Shown here piece by piece: positions 16,080 to 28,500 of a DNA stretch of 64,000 nucleotides (positions are counted from its first letter, which is position 1; each line of letters opens with the position of its first letter). Under the pieces are notes generated by a model that searched no databases, had not been told where the DNA came from, and saw only the letters and a program-made list of their open reading frames with translations. Location: NCBI GenBank assembly GCA_947579605.1, contig OX388327.1, positions 10,031,122 through 10,095,121 on the forward strand, in the 5' to 3' direction. The position numbers and the translations under genes were made by a program. Source of the DNA: Athripsodes cinereus. Taxonomy: Eukaryota; Arthropoda; Insecta; Trichoptera; Leptoceridae.

Positions 16080-17060
16080 GCCGTAAAAACCGCTACTCGT
16101 TATACTCTAAGTAGCTGTATATCAATGATCGATCCCTGGGGGTTGATTGCAGAGAATTGACATCTGAGTGAACAAGAGAGGATCTGCGAGAGTGGATCTT
16201 ATTATGTAAGTTGGCAACTTTTATTCCCTCGAGTCGCAAAACTTATTGAAATTATGGTGGATAAAATGGCATCGCAGACCAACATACATAAACTGGCTGA
16301 AATGAAATCTTGGACTAATATACACTAGATAAAATGGGATCTAACATGGGAGTGTCCAAGGGGGGAAGTAAACTGGGGCAGTTACAGTTCTCATAATCTC
16401 TAAGAAAGTACCTAGGTATATATTATTAGTAGTTCTTATAGGAAAATTGCCATCGAAGTGAGAACCTGTCGGCGACAAGGGGACAGAGAATTTATGTGTA
16501 TACGAAATTATTGAATTGTAAAAACTGAGACTAAAATAAGAAATGTCACCCATTCCCAAAAATAAAAAATTGGAAAAATCTTTGTTCACCCTCGAGATCT
16601 TATATTTCAACTTCCCTTCTCCTTGGTCATATTTTTTCTAAACCAAACATAGAGAAGATAATGTTGGGTGGTCAAACCAATTACTTTAGAAGCGAGAGGG
16701 GTCTTTCTTAAAGATAAAAAAATTACAAAGGATCCACGTGACAAAAAGTTTGGGGACCTCTGCTGTACCTTAAACATCTCCCCAAGCACTTACGTCAATA
16801 TTATTACCTATAATGAATGGGACTATTATAACTGATACATTTTGTTTATAATATATACCTACCTACAATATAATTTTCAGCAAGTTTAGTGTAGTGATTC
16901 GTAGAACACCAATAGGAGGTACCTAGGTATGCCGTATGACGTAGATAATAATATGTACCTTATGTTTTGATATTAATCAATATTAGTCTCCCACTGTTTT
17001 TTTAAATTTTCGAGTATCCTTTAAAAGTGTTTGTAAAATATCACAAATAAGACAATTCAA
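16080..17060. other. no gene seen
   Basis: Mixed AT-rich DNA with short fragments of dispersed repeats. Open frames at 16341-16610 and 16607-16789 (-) lack any supporting motif. Confidence 0.4.
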
Positions 17061-17112
17061 CATCTTGAATTCAGCGATGAGACATGCCAGGCATACCGAA
17101 TGTCTTATTTTT

Positions 17113-17596
17113 TTATTGCCACAGAGTCCACAGTTTGCATGTTCAATGCATGCATTTATTTTATTGACACAGAGTCCACAGCTTGCATGTTCAATGCATG
17201 CATTTATTTTATTGGCACAGAGTCCACAGCTTGCATGTTCAATGCATGCATTTATTTTATTGCCACAGAGTCCACAGCTTGCATGTTCGATGCATGCATT
17301 TATTTTATTGCCACAGAGTCCACAGCTTGCATGTTCAATGCATGCATTTTATTGCCACAGAGTCCACAGCTTCTTGTTTTCATGTTCAATGCATGCATTT
17401 ATTTTATTGCCACAGAGTCCACAGCTTGCATGTTCAATGCATGCATTTATTTTATTGCCACAGAGTCCACAGCTTGCATGTTCGATTCATGCATTTATTT
17501 TATTGCCACAGAGTCCACAGCTTGCATGTTCAATGCATGCATTTTATTGCCACAGAGTCCACAGCTTCATGTTTTCATGTTCAATGCATGCATTTA
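17113..17596. repeat. 48-bp minisatellite, 10 copies
   Basis: The unit is built on GCCACAGAGTCCACAGCTTG followed by CATGTTCAATGCATGC. ACAGAGTCCA recurs at 17121, 17169, 17217, 17265, 17313, 17357, 17412, 17460, 17508 and 17552. Spacing is 48 bp, except a 44/55 pair that appears once inside the array and starts again at its end, suggesting a higher-order duplication. Because 48 is a multiple of three and the unit lacks stops, all three forward frames stay open for 138-195 codons. Confidence 0.92.
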
Positions 17597-17871
17597 TAAT
17601 ATTATTTGCTACCCCACTCTTGGGCTACTTTGCCGTCTTTAGAACGACTTAAGAATAACTCATATTTTTTTTATAACTTTTATGTTACTATTTTTCGTGT
17701 TGGAAATCAACTACTGAGACAGTAAATTTGCAGGACACATTCGGGTAGGGATGTCAAGCGTATATTATAGCATCGAGATCGCCCTTGAAATCGATGCTCT
17801 ATAAACGGCGCCGAATAAATTATCCGACATAGATCGAGAAATGAAAAATGGCAACGAAGAAGGCAAAAATA

Positions 17872-18015
17872 CTTGACTTAGTTGGAAGAGATCGCGCCTT
17901 TGTGATAAACTCGCCCACTGTAAATTGATTATAATTATCTAATTTTAATGCATTTTTCCATAAAAGTGTATGTATTGTGATCAATGTACAGTAAAAAATG
18001 AATGAATAAATCAAA
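17872..18015 (+). mobile_element. LINE 3' end
   Basis: TTAGTTGGAAGAGATCGCGC, TGATAAACTCGCCCACTGTA and AATGAATGAATAAATC form the shared retroelement tail in forward orientation. Confidence 0.6.
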
Positions 18016-18272
18016 ATACTATGTATCAAAGTATGCGAATTATGTAGGTTATTGCCTCCTAAAGAAAATTCCGTGTTTGCTTTTATTTTATTTTATAATG
18101 TTTTGGAAACAGACAGTTTTACGATACATTTATGACAACAGGTAACAATATTTATTAGAGAAATTCAAAAACCAATAAAGTTTACCAAAATTATATACCT
18201 AAGTATTATATATAACCTTTCATACAGTAGGTATATAGTGAATACCTACCTTAAATACAAGAACCTCTGGAA

Positions 18273-18596
18273 ATAGGGTTGCCAGATGTCCACCATTGGA
18301 CCGGAAAGTCCGTTTTTTTAGTGTTTTTTTCTGTCCGGTCGACAAAAATTGGTAAACCGTACAAAAGACTGTCAAACGGCGTTGCCGTGGAACTGACCCC
18401 GCCACTATAAATCACTCCCCTCACCCTCTTCTTCACCTACTGGGGAGGTGCGTTCCAGGAATCACGAAATTAACAGATTTTATTGTTTTATGAACCATCA
18501 GATACGAAATTGCCGACCTCGTTCACAGCAGTTTAATAATAGATAATAATAAAAAAAACTAAAAATATTGTTCGGTTTTTTTTCAATAAATCTGGC
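18273..18596. mobile_element. hAT-like MITE
   Basis: TAGGGTTGCCAGATGTCC at the left and AAATCTGGCAAC at the right are inverted. An 11-bp direct repeat AACCTCTGGAA (18262-18272 and 18597-18607) flanks the element and includes an 8-bp hAT-type duplication. The exact cut is ambiguous by a few bases. Confidence 0.65.
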
Positions 18597-19235
18597 AACC
18601 TCTGGAATAATGGATACATCATTTTTCAAGTTTAAGAACGTACACATTAAAAAATATGGAGGTAGGGAGGTAGTGTGCAGTCCAATAACGTCATTGTGAA
18701 TTGTGATACTATTGTTGCTACTAACTAAAACCACATTATTATAGGTAGAATATCGTGTTTTTATTAGTTCCAGGAGTTGTCTCCGTTACCGTTATTGATT
18801 GTGCACATGGTGGTGTACCACGTACCCAATAAAACATAATATTATTACGATTTTGTGTACCTCTTACCAGGGTCCGATCCGAGCGAGTTGAGCAAATGTC
18901 TAGAACGGAAAAAATCAATCCCGGAATCGTCAAAATATTCTTCAAAAAAATTGAGAGATTTTGAAATAGTTCAAAGTAGAAATTTCTATTTCGCTATAAA
19001 TATGGCGACGATATAAATTTTCAATAAATAATAAATAAATATTTTAAAAAAGCAATAAAAAAGTCCTCATTTGGAAAATTGATCAACAATACCAAAGTGG
19101 GAGGAAAGACATGCTCATGCCTCAGTGGTGGATACAGATGAGGGGTGCCCCCCCCCCCCTTGCGGGGCTTATTGACGATGTCTTGTATATGGGTATTATG
19201 TAATCAGTTTAAATAAAATGGCATTGTCTTATGTC

Positions 19236-20653
19236 TAGAGGGCTATTCCCGAGAATACCCGCCCGGGAATTCCCGGGAAAACCCTTTAATTTTTATTTCC
19301 CGTTTCGGGAAATGTTTCGTTTTTTCCCGGGAAAAGACAAAAATTATTAGTCATGCAGATTGCCACACCGATACCGAAATCTTTGTTTAGTTAACTGTAA
19401 TAGTCGTAATAAACTTGTTGACGCTGACGAACATTTTGATGTGATAACAAATATTAATTACCAACATTAGCGTTTAACTTAAAAAAAAAACTTAATTATA
19501 GCTTCAATGTATTCTTTAAAACAAAGCATGGTTCTTAACATCGAAATCGGGGGTGTGTTTGGACGACAATGTACAAGAATCCTACGATTATTCATGTTTT
19601 TTTTAATATTTCGAAAAGTTAGATAATTCTTAAAAATATTAGTGCAGCAAATTGTCAATTTTTTGTTTTATTCATGGATATTGACTGATTTAAGAAATCA
19701 TATTTTTGTTAAGATTTCTCATTTTTTGAAGTCAAAAATCACCAAATGAACTCGATTTTTGTTTATTAAGAAAGCCATAATATTTATTTGCTTTATAGGA
19801 TGAATAAAAATTTAAAAGTATATATATTTTGAGTATATATATTTAAAAGAATGAGCGGATGCAAGATGAGTTTCGAAGACTGAATGCGCGTGAATAAACT
19901 ACGGTGGTTTGGGCATGTTGAAAGAATGAACGAGGTAAGAATGACAAAGCGGATATACTTGTCTGAAAGAAAGGGTGTGAGGAAATGCGGGCGTCCGAGA
20001 ACCACGTAGCTTGATCACGTGGATCAAATTCTCAAGGACGGCCGCGTGTTGAGTAAGAGGAACCGACGTGCGTGTATGAGAAACTGTATTAATGTGGAGG
20101 AAGCGAGGGAATTGTGTAAAGATAGATCTGTTTGGCGTTCCGTTCTCTCTGCCTACCCCACATGGGACATGGCGTGAGGGTTAAGTAGTATAATATATAT
20201 ATTTTGTAAACAATTTGTATTTTGATATTTATTTTATTTTATAGATACACTCACAGAAAACTGACAACACAATACATAAATTACAAACATACAATAAGAT
20301 CTGGCCAGTTCCCCAATTAAGAGTGTCTACAGCATGCACAATCAGAGAATTCAATTAAAGCGTGATTCAATATAATGCCACGATAATGAATAATATAAAC
20401 AAAGAGTACCTAAATAAATCTCGTCAGTCGGCCATTTAGTTTTTTTTTTAGCAAAAAAGAAAAATTTGATTTTTTATTTTATCAAATCAAAATGTTTGCA
20501 AGGGTCAACAAGTTTTGAGAGTTTTTCTACCAAATTTGTTGAAAATTGAATATTATTCAATATAATTATTAATTTCCCGGGAATCCCGGGAAATTAATTT
20601 TTAAATTTCCCGTTTCCCGGGAACGAAAATAATCCGGGAAAAATTACCCTCTA
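19236..20653. mobile_element. hAT element with CCCGGGAA subterminal repeats
   Basis: It starts TAGAGGGCTATTCCCG and ends TTACCCTCTA, with the 8-bp duplication CTTATGTC at 19228-19235 and 20654-20661. Both subterminal regions carry many copies of TTCCCGGGAA-type motifs. A LINE fragment (about 19850-20180) is nested in the interior. No transposase frame survives. Confidence 0.85.
19850..20180 (+). pseudogene. LINE C-terminal remnant (GRPRTT family)
   Basis: Forward translation gives LRWFGHVERMNEVRMTKR, then SERKGVRKCGRPRTT, LDHVDQILKDGRV and WRSVLSAYPTW. These are the end motifs of an RTE/Jockey-like LINE ORF2. In-frame stops break it. A near-identical fragment lies at 31985-32215 and related ones at 36700-36860 and 50890-51020. 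Confidence 0.7.
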
Positions 20654-21357
20654 CTTATGTCTATAATTTTTACGCCCCTCCCTTGAGTTTTTTCTGAATC
20701 CGCAACTGTCATGCCTTACAAAGTATCATCGCAAAGGGCAGCAAATATTGTTTTTCCCGGAGTGGTTAAATAATATTACATAGCGCTTTGCCTACTGCCA
20801 TAGCACAGCATATTGTAATAAGACTTGGGTTGCTTCTCGCATCGTGTATGGTATGTCATGATCCAGTACCTACAACAATGGTCTCCTCAATTCTATATCA
20901 CATAAATACTGTATTATGTATGTAGCATCACATCATTATTTCATTAAAACTGATTTATCACTCTCTGTATATACATATGATGACGGACTAAACAACAGCC
21001 ATCTCAAACTATTGAATAGTGAAAGAGTTTTCATTTTGTCACCCTTTCTGAATGTCATATTTTAATTTTATTGGAGATTTCTAACACGGAGAGAAAGACT
21101 GACATGTTTATTCCGTGTCTGCTGGCTACCTCATTTAGACAGAAAGAAAGATAGATAAATATATATATTGGATGAAATATAATCTATTTACCAGTTTAAA
21201 CTAATATCATGGGTACACACAAATCGTAAATTTGGTAATGGCGGATAAATATTTAAAACTGTTAAACGTATTTTCTCAAAGTGCTATACCATTGCTAAAA
21301 TTAGACCATAGATTTTGAAGTTACTAGAGTTCATGTCCCGTATTGACTCTTTGTAAA

Positions 21358-21682
21358 TCTAATATAGGTATAAAATTTTCATGTCACGGTGTTTGTTATC
21401 ATATTCCTCCGAAACGGCTGGACCGATTTTGATGAAATTTTGTGTGCTTATCGGGTAGGTCTGAGGATCGGCCAACATCTATTTTTCATACCCCTAAAAG
21501 TTAAGGATAGTCCACCCCGATTGTTTTTATTTTATATTTTGGTCATTTTTTTATTTTTATTTTTTTATGGTGAGGCGTTAAAAAATACATACAGCCCTAA
21601 ATTTTCACCCTTCTACCATCAACCCCTATTTTTTAATAGCGATATTAGTATACGGCAAAACAACGTTTTCAGGGTCAGCTAG
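21358..21682 (+). mobile_element. short Helitron-like element
   Basis: It begins TCTAATATA immediately after an A and ends GTCAGCTAG immediately before a T. That is the TC...CTRR ends and A|T insertion site of Helitrons. Near the 3' end GGCAAAACAACGTTTTC can form a small hairpin. The body carries GAAACGGCTGGACCGATTTT. A truncated copy of the same 5' end is at 36563-36700. No Rep/helicase is present. Confidence 0.7.
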
Positions 21683-22277
21683 TTTAAGTATATAAACGTG
21701 CATGTGAGTAAACTGAGTAAACATGTCCAAAAGTTGTTTCCGACACCTGTTTCATATTTATCAGATGTACATAACTAGTTACACAGTCATTTAACCGGAT
21801 GAATTGTACGAAGCTGATTTACACTCGGAGTTTGAGTCATTCACTGATAACCAGACATTTGTTTTGTAAATTAGTAGGTACCTACATTGTTTTTTTTTTA
21901 TACAAAACCCTGCTGTCTGTCCCAGCTGATATGAAAGCTGCATGTATGTACTCGTAAATAGACAAATAAGTCACAACATTCCATTCAGTTGTAAACTCAT
22001 TTTCCAATGCAAACTCATTTAGAAGGAATCATTTAGATAACATACATGATTGTACAAAATCAAGTCAAAACATTAACTCGGTTAATAGGTAGTTAAAATT
22101 GTTTACGAAAAAGGTAAATTCGTAACTCTTTTTTTAATGTAAAGCAAATTATTGTTGAATTCTGAGAGCTAAAAAATAAAAAAAGATCCCCATCGCGACA
22201 AAGCCCTATGTAAGTTATATGATAGAAGAAAATATACATATAGGTACCTTCCTAAATTAATATAAAAGTTAATCACT

Positions 22278-22600
22278 TTTGGGTTGGTTGGAAGATATCG
22301 CTCCCGCGATAAACACGTTCATTGCAAATATCATTTATTTGTATCGCCTTATTTTGTAATTTCTTTGTTCTTTATTGTGCAAAAAAGTTTTTTATTTTAT
22401 TATTATTATTTGGGTTGGCATAGACCTACTTTTTTATGTTAATGTTTTAGGGTTGACTGGAAGACGTTGCCTAGTAACAAGTCCGCCTTTTGGCCAAATT
22501 TTGTTATTTGTCACGTTTTGTGATGTTGTATTTTATTTTTTATGTATTTGTGCAAGGTTATGGTCAATAAAGTTTTATTTAATTATTTTTTTTATTTTTT
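22278..22600 (+). mobile_element. two LINE 3' ends in tandem
   Basis: GGTTGGTTGGAAGATATCG (22282) and GGTTGACTGGAAGACGTTGC (22451) begin two successive copies of the retroelement tail, each ending in AATAAAGTTT or TTTATT-rich text. Confidence 0.5.
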
Positions 22601-23369
22601 TTATTGTTGTCACAATTCTGATACAAGATCTCTTTTACCATTAATTTCGAGTTCTGGTAGATATAAAATATGTAAATATAAAAAATATCTTTTCGATGTA
22701 GGTAATGTATAAAAAATTATTGACTTTCGAAGCCTTGAAATTTATTCAAATATTAATTAAAAAACTTTTTCAATACCGTGAAATTAATATTATAAATAGG
22801 CTTTTGAACATAGAAAATTGTATCCATTGAAAATGGAAAATAATTTTAATGAATGAACAAACATTAGCTATGTTAAATTTACTGTAAAATCAACAAATGC
22901 GCTTTCAGGAAAACCGCAAAGAATAAACATTATGCTTTCCAATATACAACATCCTCTTTCACAATACATCTATCATGAAAACAGAAGTATTTAAGCGTTA
23001 TAGATATCGAGATTATATAAAATAACTTAATTATTTAGAATTGGTGGAGCGAACTCACCTGGAGGGAGCTGAAAAAGAGGTCTTGGCTTTCTGGTAGGGA
23101 ATGGGAATATAGATTTTAATGTTTTGTTTTTTTTTTATCGTTTGCTGACGGACACAAAAAGAAGAAGAAGAATTACTTAGAATTAACCGAATAATTAGTA
23201 TTTTTTACAAAATTCTCATGAAAGGTCTTATAGAGGACATAGTAGGTATCTAGTATAAAATAGATCATATTAAATTATAATTATTGGTACGAACCAGTGG
23301 CGCACCGACGCCTTTGGGGACAGAACACTGAAAGATCCTAAGGGAGGAAAAAATATTTATGTAGGAACG

Positions 23370-23475
23370 AGTATTTATTTTATTCTTCCTGTACATTCAA
23401 ATCAATACAAAGTTTCATAAAAATACTGAGGGCAAGTTTATCGCTAGAATACGATGTCTTCCAACAACTAACAAC
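23370..23475 (-). mobile_element. LINE 3' end
   Basis: The minus strand shows GGAAGACATCGTATTC and GATAAACTTGCCCTCAG before a T/A-rich tail with AATAAA. Confidence 0.5.
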
Positions 23476-23871
23476 TAATATGAATATCTAGGTACTTTTA
23501 GAGTACACATAATATGTGCTTAAAATTATGACAATTGTAATTTAAGAAATAAAAATATTAGGTACTTGCACTACTTGCCATTTAATACAGGAAAAGAGAA
23601 AATGTTACAAAAATATTTCCAAGAACATGATGCATAATATTATTATTTGATGTTTAGGTAGGTATAACATAATATTTATATGGCTTCTGTGTAGGGTATA
23701 TACCTAGGTATGGTATGAATTAATCAACAAATTACAGTAAATAATGATGATTCATTCATTCCAAGACCACTGTATGTATGTAAACTGTTCATACGATAAA
23801 CAAAGTACGACATAACCGGTAAATGAATATTACAATCAAACTATGAATTGCGATAATGTACCTACCTATCT

Positions 23872-24352
23872 AAAGTAGCATTCACATTGCTTCACTTTGG
23901 ATGATCATCCAGAGTGTCAGGGTCAAACCTGTTCATCGAAAGTGAACACGTCTGTTCACACTTGTTCATCCTATGCTTTCACTGCCATGCCAACACTCTC
24001 ACTCATGTTGTATGTATTTTGACATATTTTCGTACAAAAAATAATTAAATAAATTAAAAAATGAAAAATAACACTTAAAACAAATTAATATAGTTCTCGA
24101 CTGCATAATAATTTTGTACATGATTCTGACATTCAATACTAATTCATAGAGAATAAAACAAAAAATAAGATAAAACTTGTTTATGGTCGTTTCAGTGAAA
24201 GGACCTTTCATCAAAATTATGACAAGTGGTAATCTCTTTCCTCCGTCATCGCTAGTGATCACTATTGATGAAACGCCCGTTCACACCTATTCATCTTGGA
24301 GGATCATCCGGAGTGATCACTGAAAGTGAACAAATGTGAACGACCCTTTACA
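23872..24352. mobile_element. inverted-repeat element with TTCACTTT termini
   Basis: The left end AAAGTAGCATTCACATTGC then TTCACTTTGGATGATCATCC mirrors the right end GGAGGATCATCCGGAGTG then GAAAGTGAACAAATGTGAAC. GTTCA/TGAAC motifs repeat inside. The minus frame 23999-24262 is its interior and shows no domain. Confidence 0.55.
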
Positions 24353-24624
24353 TACCATGGAGTCTCCTGCAAAGAATAGGTCTCTCATTCTTTACTATAA
24401 GTTTTTAAATATCTTGCAAAGGTAAAAGAGAGTCCCTTTGATTGGCGGGAGTTTTGAAGTCTGCATTGTTTTATGTGTAGGTGCAGTGTGTGTGCCAAAG
24501 TATTGTTGATTTTTTTAGAAATATGTTATGAAAAACATGTCATTATTACCTAGATAATTCTAAAAAGTATTTTTCTACACTTGCTTGCTTCTTTTTCTTA
24601 GATATACTGAAAATATATTTTTAT

Positions 24625-24755
24625 TTATTCATTCTTTACTGTACATTGATAAAAAAACAATTACATAAAAGGTGTACATTCAAATTAAATACAATCAATA
24701 TACAGAGGGCGAGTTTATCGCAAAGGCCCGATCTCTTCCAACTAACCCAATATAC
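24625..24755 (-). mobile_element. LINE 3' end
   Basis: The minus strand reads GGGTTAGTTGGAAGAGATCG, then CGATAAACTCGCCCTCTG and a tail with AATAAATAAAA. Confidence 0.55.
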
Positions 24756-24942
24756 CTAGTTATTTTTTTTTAAACAAAACCATATTTTGCTTCTTTGTCT
24801 TAGATACCTATATATTTATATCACTGATTTTTGTAATTTTACAAGGATTTTATCTACACTATATTTATTTTCAGTTTCTTCTGATTTATTTTAATTACTG
24901 AATTTCTACTATATAATTATGTTTATTAAAAACTGTTTCCTC

Positions 24943-24976
24943 TCACACCAGTGGCTCAACTGAGCCACTGGTGTGA
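24943..24976. repeat. perfect 16-bp hairpin with 2-base loop
   Basis: TCACACCAGTGGCTCA is followed by AC and then its exact reverse complement TGAGCCACTGGTGTGA. It stands alone in AT-rich DNA about 600 bases upstream of the lipocalin gene. Confidence 0.9.
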
Positions 24977-25572
24977 TTGAGACTGTGAACTGACTGAGGA
25001 AATTACAAAAAATATCATTGCACTATAATATTATAATATTTGTCCACTATATAATAATTATATACCTATTATTATTGTTGTTTTATTATTGAATAAAAGA
25101 ATTAAAAATTAAAAAAAAACAATTTAATCTTATTAACGTTTCAAACTAATTGCAATGTGTTTAATAATGGCACCGTGCCATTCATGTAAAATATGAAAAA
25201 TCATTGATAATTCATTAATAATATTAGAGGAGACATCTTCAATTCAGAGATGACGTATGCCACCCATCCCAAATGTCTTATATTTTATCGGCACAATGAG
25301 GATCACTTGCATACTAATATCTTCTTCGCAAAAACTTGGAATTAATTCCACTCGATATTCGAGATTTGACTGTATTTCGATGCATCATAACAACCAAATA
25401 ATACAAAATATATAACTTGTTCAAGAGAATTCTCCTATCAGTAGTTTTATAACACTCAACCGGGCGGGAAGTTGTCCGACTGGTCGGTTTAAATTAAGAA
25501 CATTAATTCGAAAGACATTTGAAATTATTCTTATTCTGTTTGGCAGTAAAATATATTAAGTTATTGTTTGCA

Positions 25573-28500
25573 ATGGCGGTATTGAAGCTGTTTGTGTTGA
25601 CATTTTTGTCTGTTTTGGCGGGATCATGCTGGGGTCACACGTATCACTTGGGTGCGTGTCCAGTCGTGGAGCCTATGAATGGATTTGAGATGAACAAAGT
25701 AAGTAGGACTCATTCATAACTCAGATAATATAAGATTCTAACACAAAGTATCCAACAAAATATCCCTCAAGTGCAACTAAATTATTATGATCATCTGTCT
25801 TCTTTCATTTTATTGTTATTTTTTCTAAAAAAAAAACCCTATTTAGTTGCCCTAAGACTAAAAGAAAAATCGACTAATCAGTTTTGTATTATATTTTAAA
25901 CAATTTTTGGCAAAAACTATTTTCTCTTAAAAAAACGCTATATACTGGTAAATTACCCACCTTTTTACACAAATGTTTTGAATACACTCAAGTTGAATAT
26001 ATTACCTACTAGTTTTTATTTTCATAATTCAGATCGACTGTAAGCTTATCTATAATATTATTTAATGAGTAACTCACAAACATGTTTACGGAATTACCCA
26101 AATAATAAAAAAAAATATAAATTCATTTGGTATTCTGGATCCACACATTAAAAAAATATCCATCAGTTGACTGAATCGGTGGTCGCATCATTTAGGTCCA
26201 AAGTATATGATTGTATTTATTTATTTATTTATTTATTCTTCCTGCACATCATCATTACATTACAGTGTTAACAAAATAATATAATTTTTTTAAAACTAGG
26301 ACGATGTGCAGTGGCGAGATTATCACTATAAAGTGATTTCTTCCATCTAACCACGGTTAAATACTATAACCAAAAGTAATAAACCTATTGAAAATAAAAT
26401 CTCACCTTCTCAATATTTAAATAACTCAAATGAAATATAAAAATCGTAATTCACTCGATTTCGGGTAAAGAAATGAAGGAATGCAAAAATAATTTATTTT
26501 TTATTGTGTACGTTATAATAGCTACGTCTTTCTTATTGACCAAAACCGCGTGATCAATGATTTGACTGAATAAAAACCCGTATAACAACCATACAATACA
26601 ATTGTTTGCACTCGCTTCAGCGGTATATAATAATATGATAAAATTGGAACCTTACAAATGACTATAGGTAGATATATGTAAATATTGCGTAGGTATATAT
26701 ACATATGAATGGCTATGAAAATATTTGCACTGTTTATTTATGTACTTATTGTTTATTTACTGTCTAAATACACTGCAGCCATGTGTACCTACATCTGTAA
26801 TTTCATATATAAAATGTAATCAAAATTAATATGCTTATGTAGTGGGCTACAATCCATTGGATTGGTCTGCAACGAGTTTGGATTTTCTTCATTAGTTCTA
26901 CATGTGCCACAACTCATGTCCTTCTTCGCTTGGTCCATATAGGTGTCTCTTGGTCGGCCATTCCTGCTTTCGGTATTACCCTCCGCGATGATGATGTGCA
27001 TGCCTGGGTGATTTATGTTGTGGCCAATCCAGTTAGCTCGTTGTTAGCTGATTCTTCCTTCTTTCGCCTACCCTGATTTACACCTCGTCATGTATTCGTA
27101 TATTAATATAATATTACTTAGAAATTAGGGTGTGAAACTTTAAAAGAAAGAAAGCAATATGTAAGAGAAGAATGAAGCTTAGAAAAACTGTCCATATCCT
27201 TTAAAGGTTTTACGAATTGAGGATTCCATGAGTAAATAAAACTATATTGACATCAAAATATGTAGAATACAAGCATTCTCACTAAAAATGTGAAAATGGC
27301 GTATCGCGTATACGATTTCTTCGAAACAACCCAGTTTAAAAAATATCCTTTTACCGGGTTAAGCTGGTCAGCTCTGAAAACCAAATACATAAATGGGAAT
27401 AACATTTGTTGTTATTTTATATACCTATAGGGATATGCGAGAAGATAAATGACAATAATGAGATCATGAAATACTAGGCTAAACAAAGGGCTGTTAATGT
27501 TATGGATCTTAATCAGGAAACTGAATCATATGAATATCAAATCCTGAAGTAGAAGAGAAGAATGGAGTACCTACGCACTAGAAATGCCTATACTGAAGAC
27601 ATAATATCTTTATTAGCATATTATATTATTAGACGACAACATATTATGTTGTATATGAAATAATGACTAACTGATAAAAAGGGATAATTCCGTAGCATAA
27701 AGGAATAAAAATTGTGGTGACTAATAAACGAAATAACTTTAAAGTTGATGCGGATACAATCAATGAAACAACTTTTTTTCAGATGCTGGGAATCTGGTAT
27801 GTAATTCAGAAGACTTCAACAGCCTCACATTGCCTGACTTACAACTTCACCCGAGGCGAGGAACCTGGAGAGTATGAGCTGGAACAGGTGTCCCAACACT
27901 TTATCCTGGGACTAACTCCACTCAAACATGACTACAGATACACTGGAAAATTAGTAATGAACAATCCAAGTACTCCAGCCAGTATGAGGATACGATTCCC
28001 ATTAAGTTAGTTTCTTTCCTCATCATAATTCCTTTATTTGTGACTTTAATCTTATATTTGAAGTTCTGCCATAAGTTATGAAATATTATACATTACATTA
28101 TATTTTTACATTTTTTCAGGTGTTGGTGGATCAGCTAGTTACACCGTCTTCATGGCAGACTACGATAGGTACGCTGCCATCTTTACTTGCCAGAAACTGA
28201 CATTCGCCCACAGACAATCAGCCACCATTCTCTCAAGAACCAAAGAACTCGACAAGATGTACGTTGACAAGGTAAAAAATACACAATTTCGGGCAATAAA
28301 ACATCAATACCTAATCCAGTATAATTTACAAAAAAACTCCCTAACCACAATGCCTTTTTTCTAGATCCGTTCAAGACTGTCCAGCTTTGGAGTAGATCCA
28401 TTTGACCTGTCCATTATCTCCCAAAAAGACTGCCCTAAACACGAAGATGGACAACCACACGGAGTCAACATTGACATTGACCCAGACACATTCTCTGCAC

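Noticed and set aside
17065..17652. 195-codon and 180-codon forward frames
   Set aside because: They are translations of the 48-bp minisatellite, open in three frames at once because the unit length is a multiple of three.
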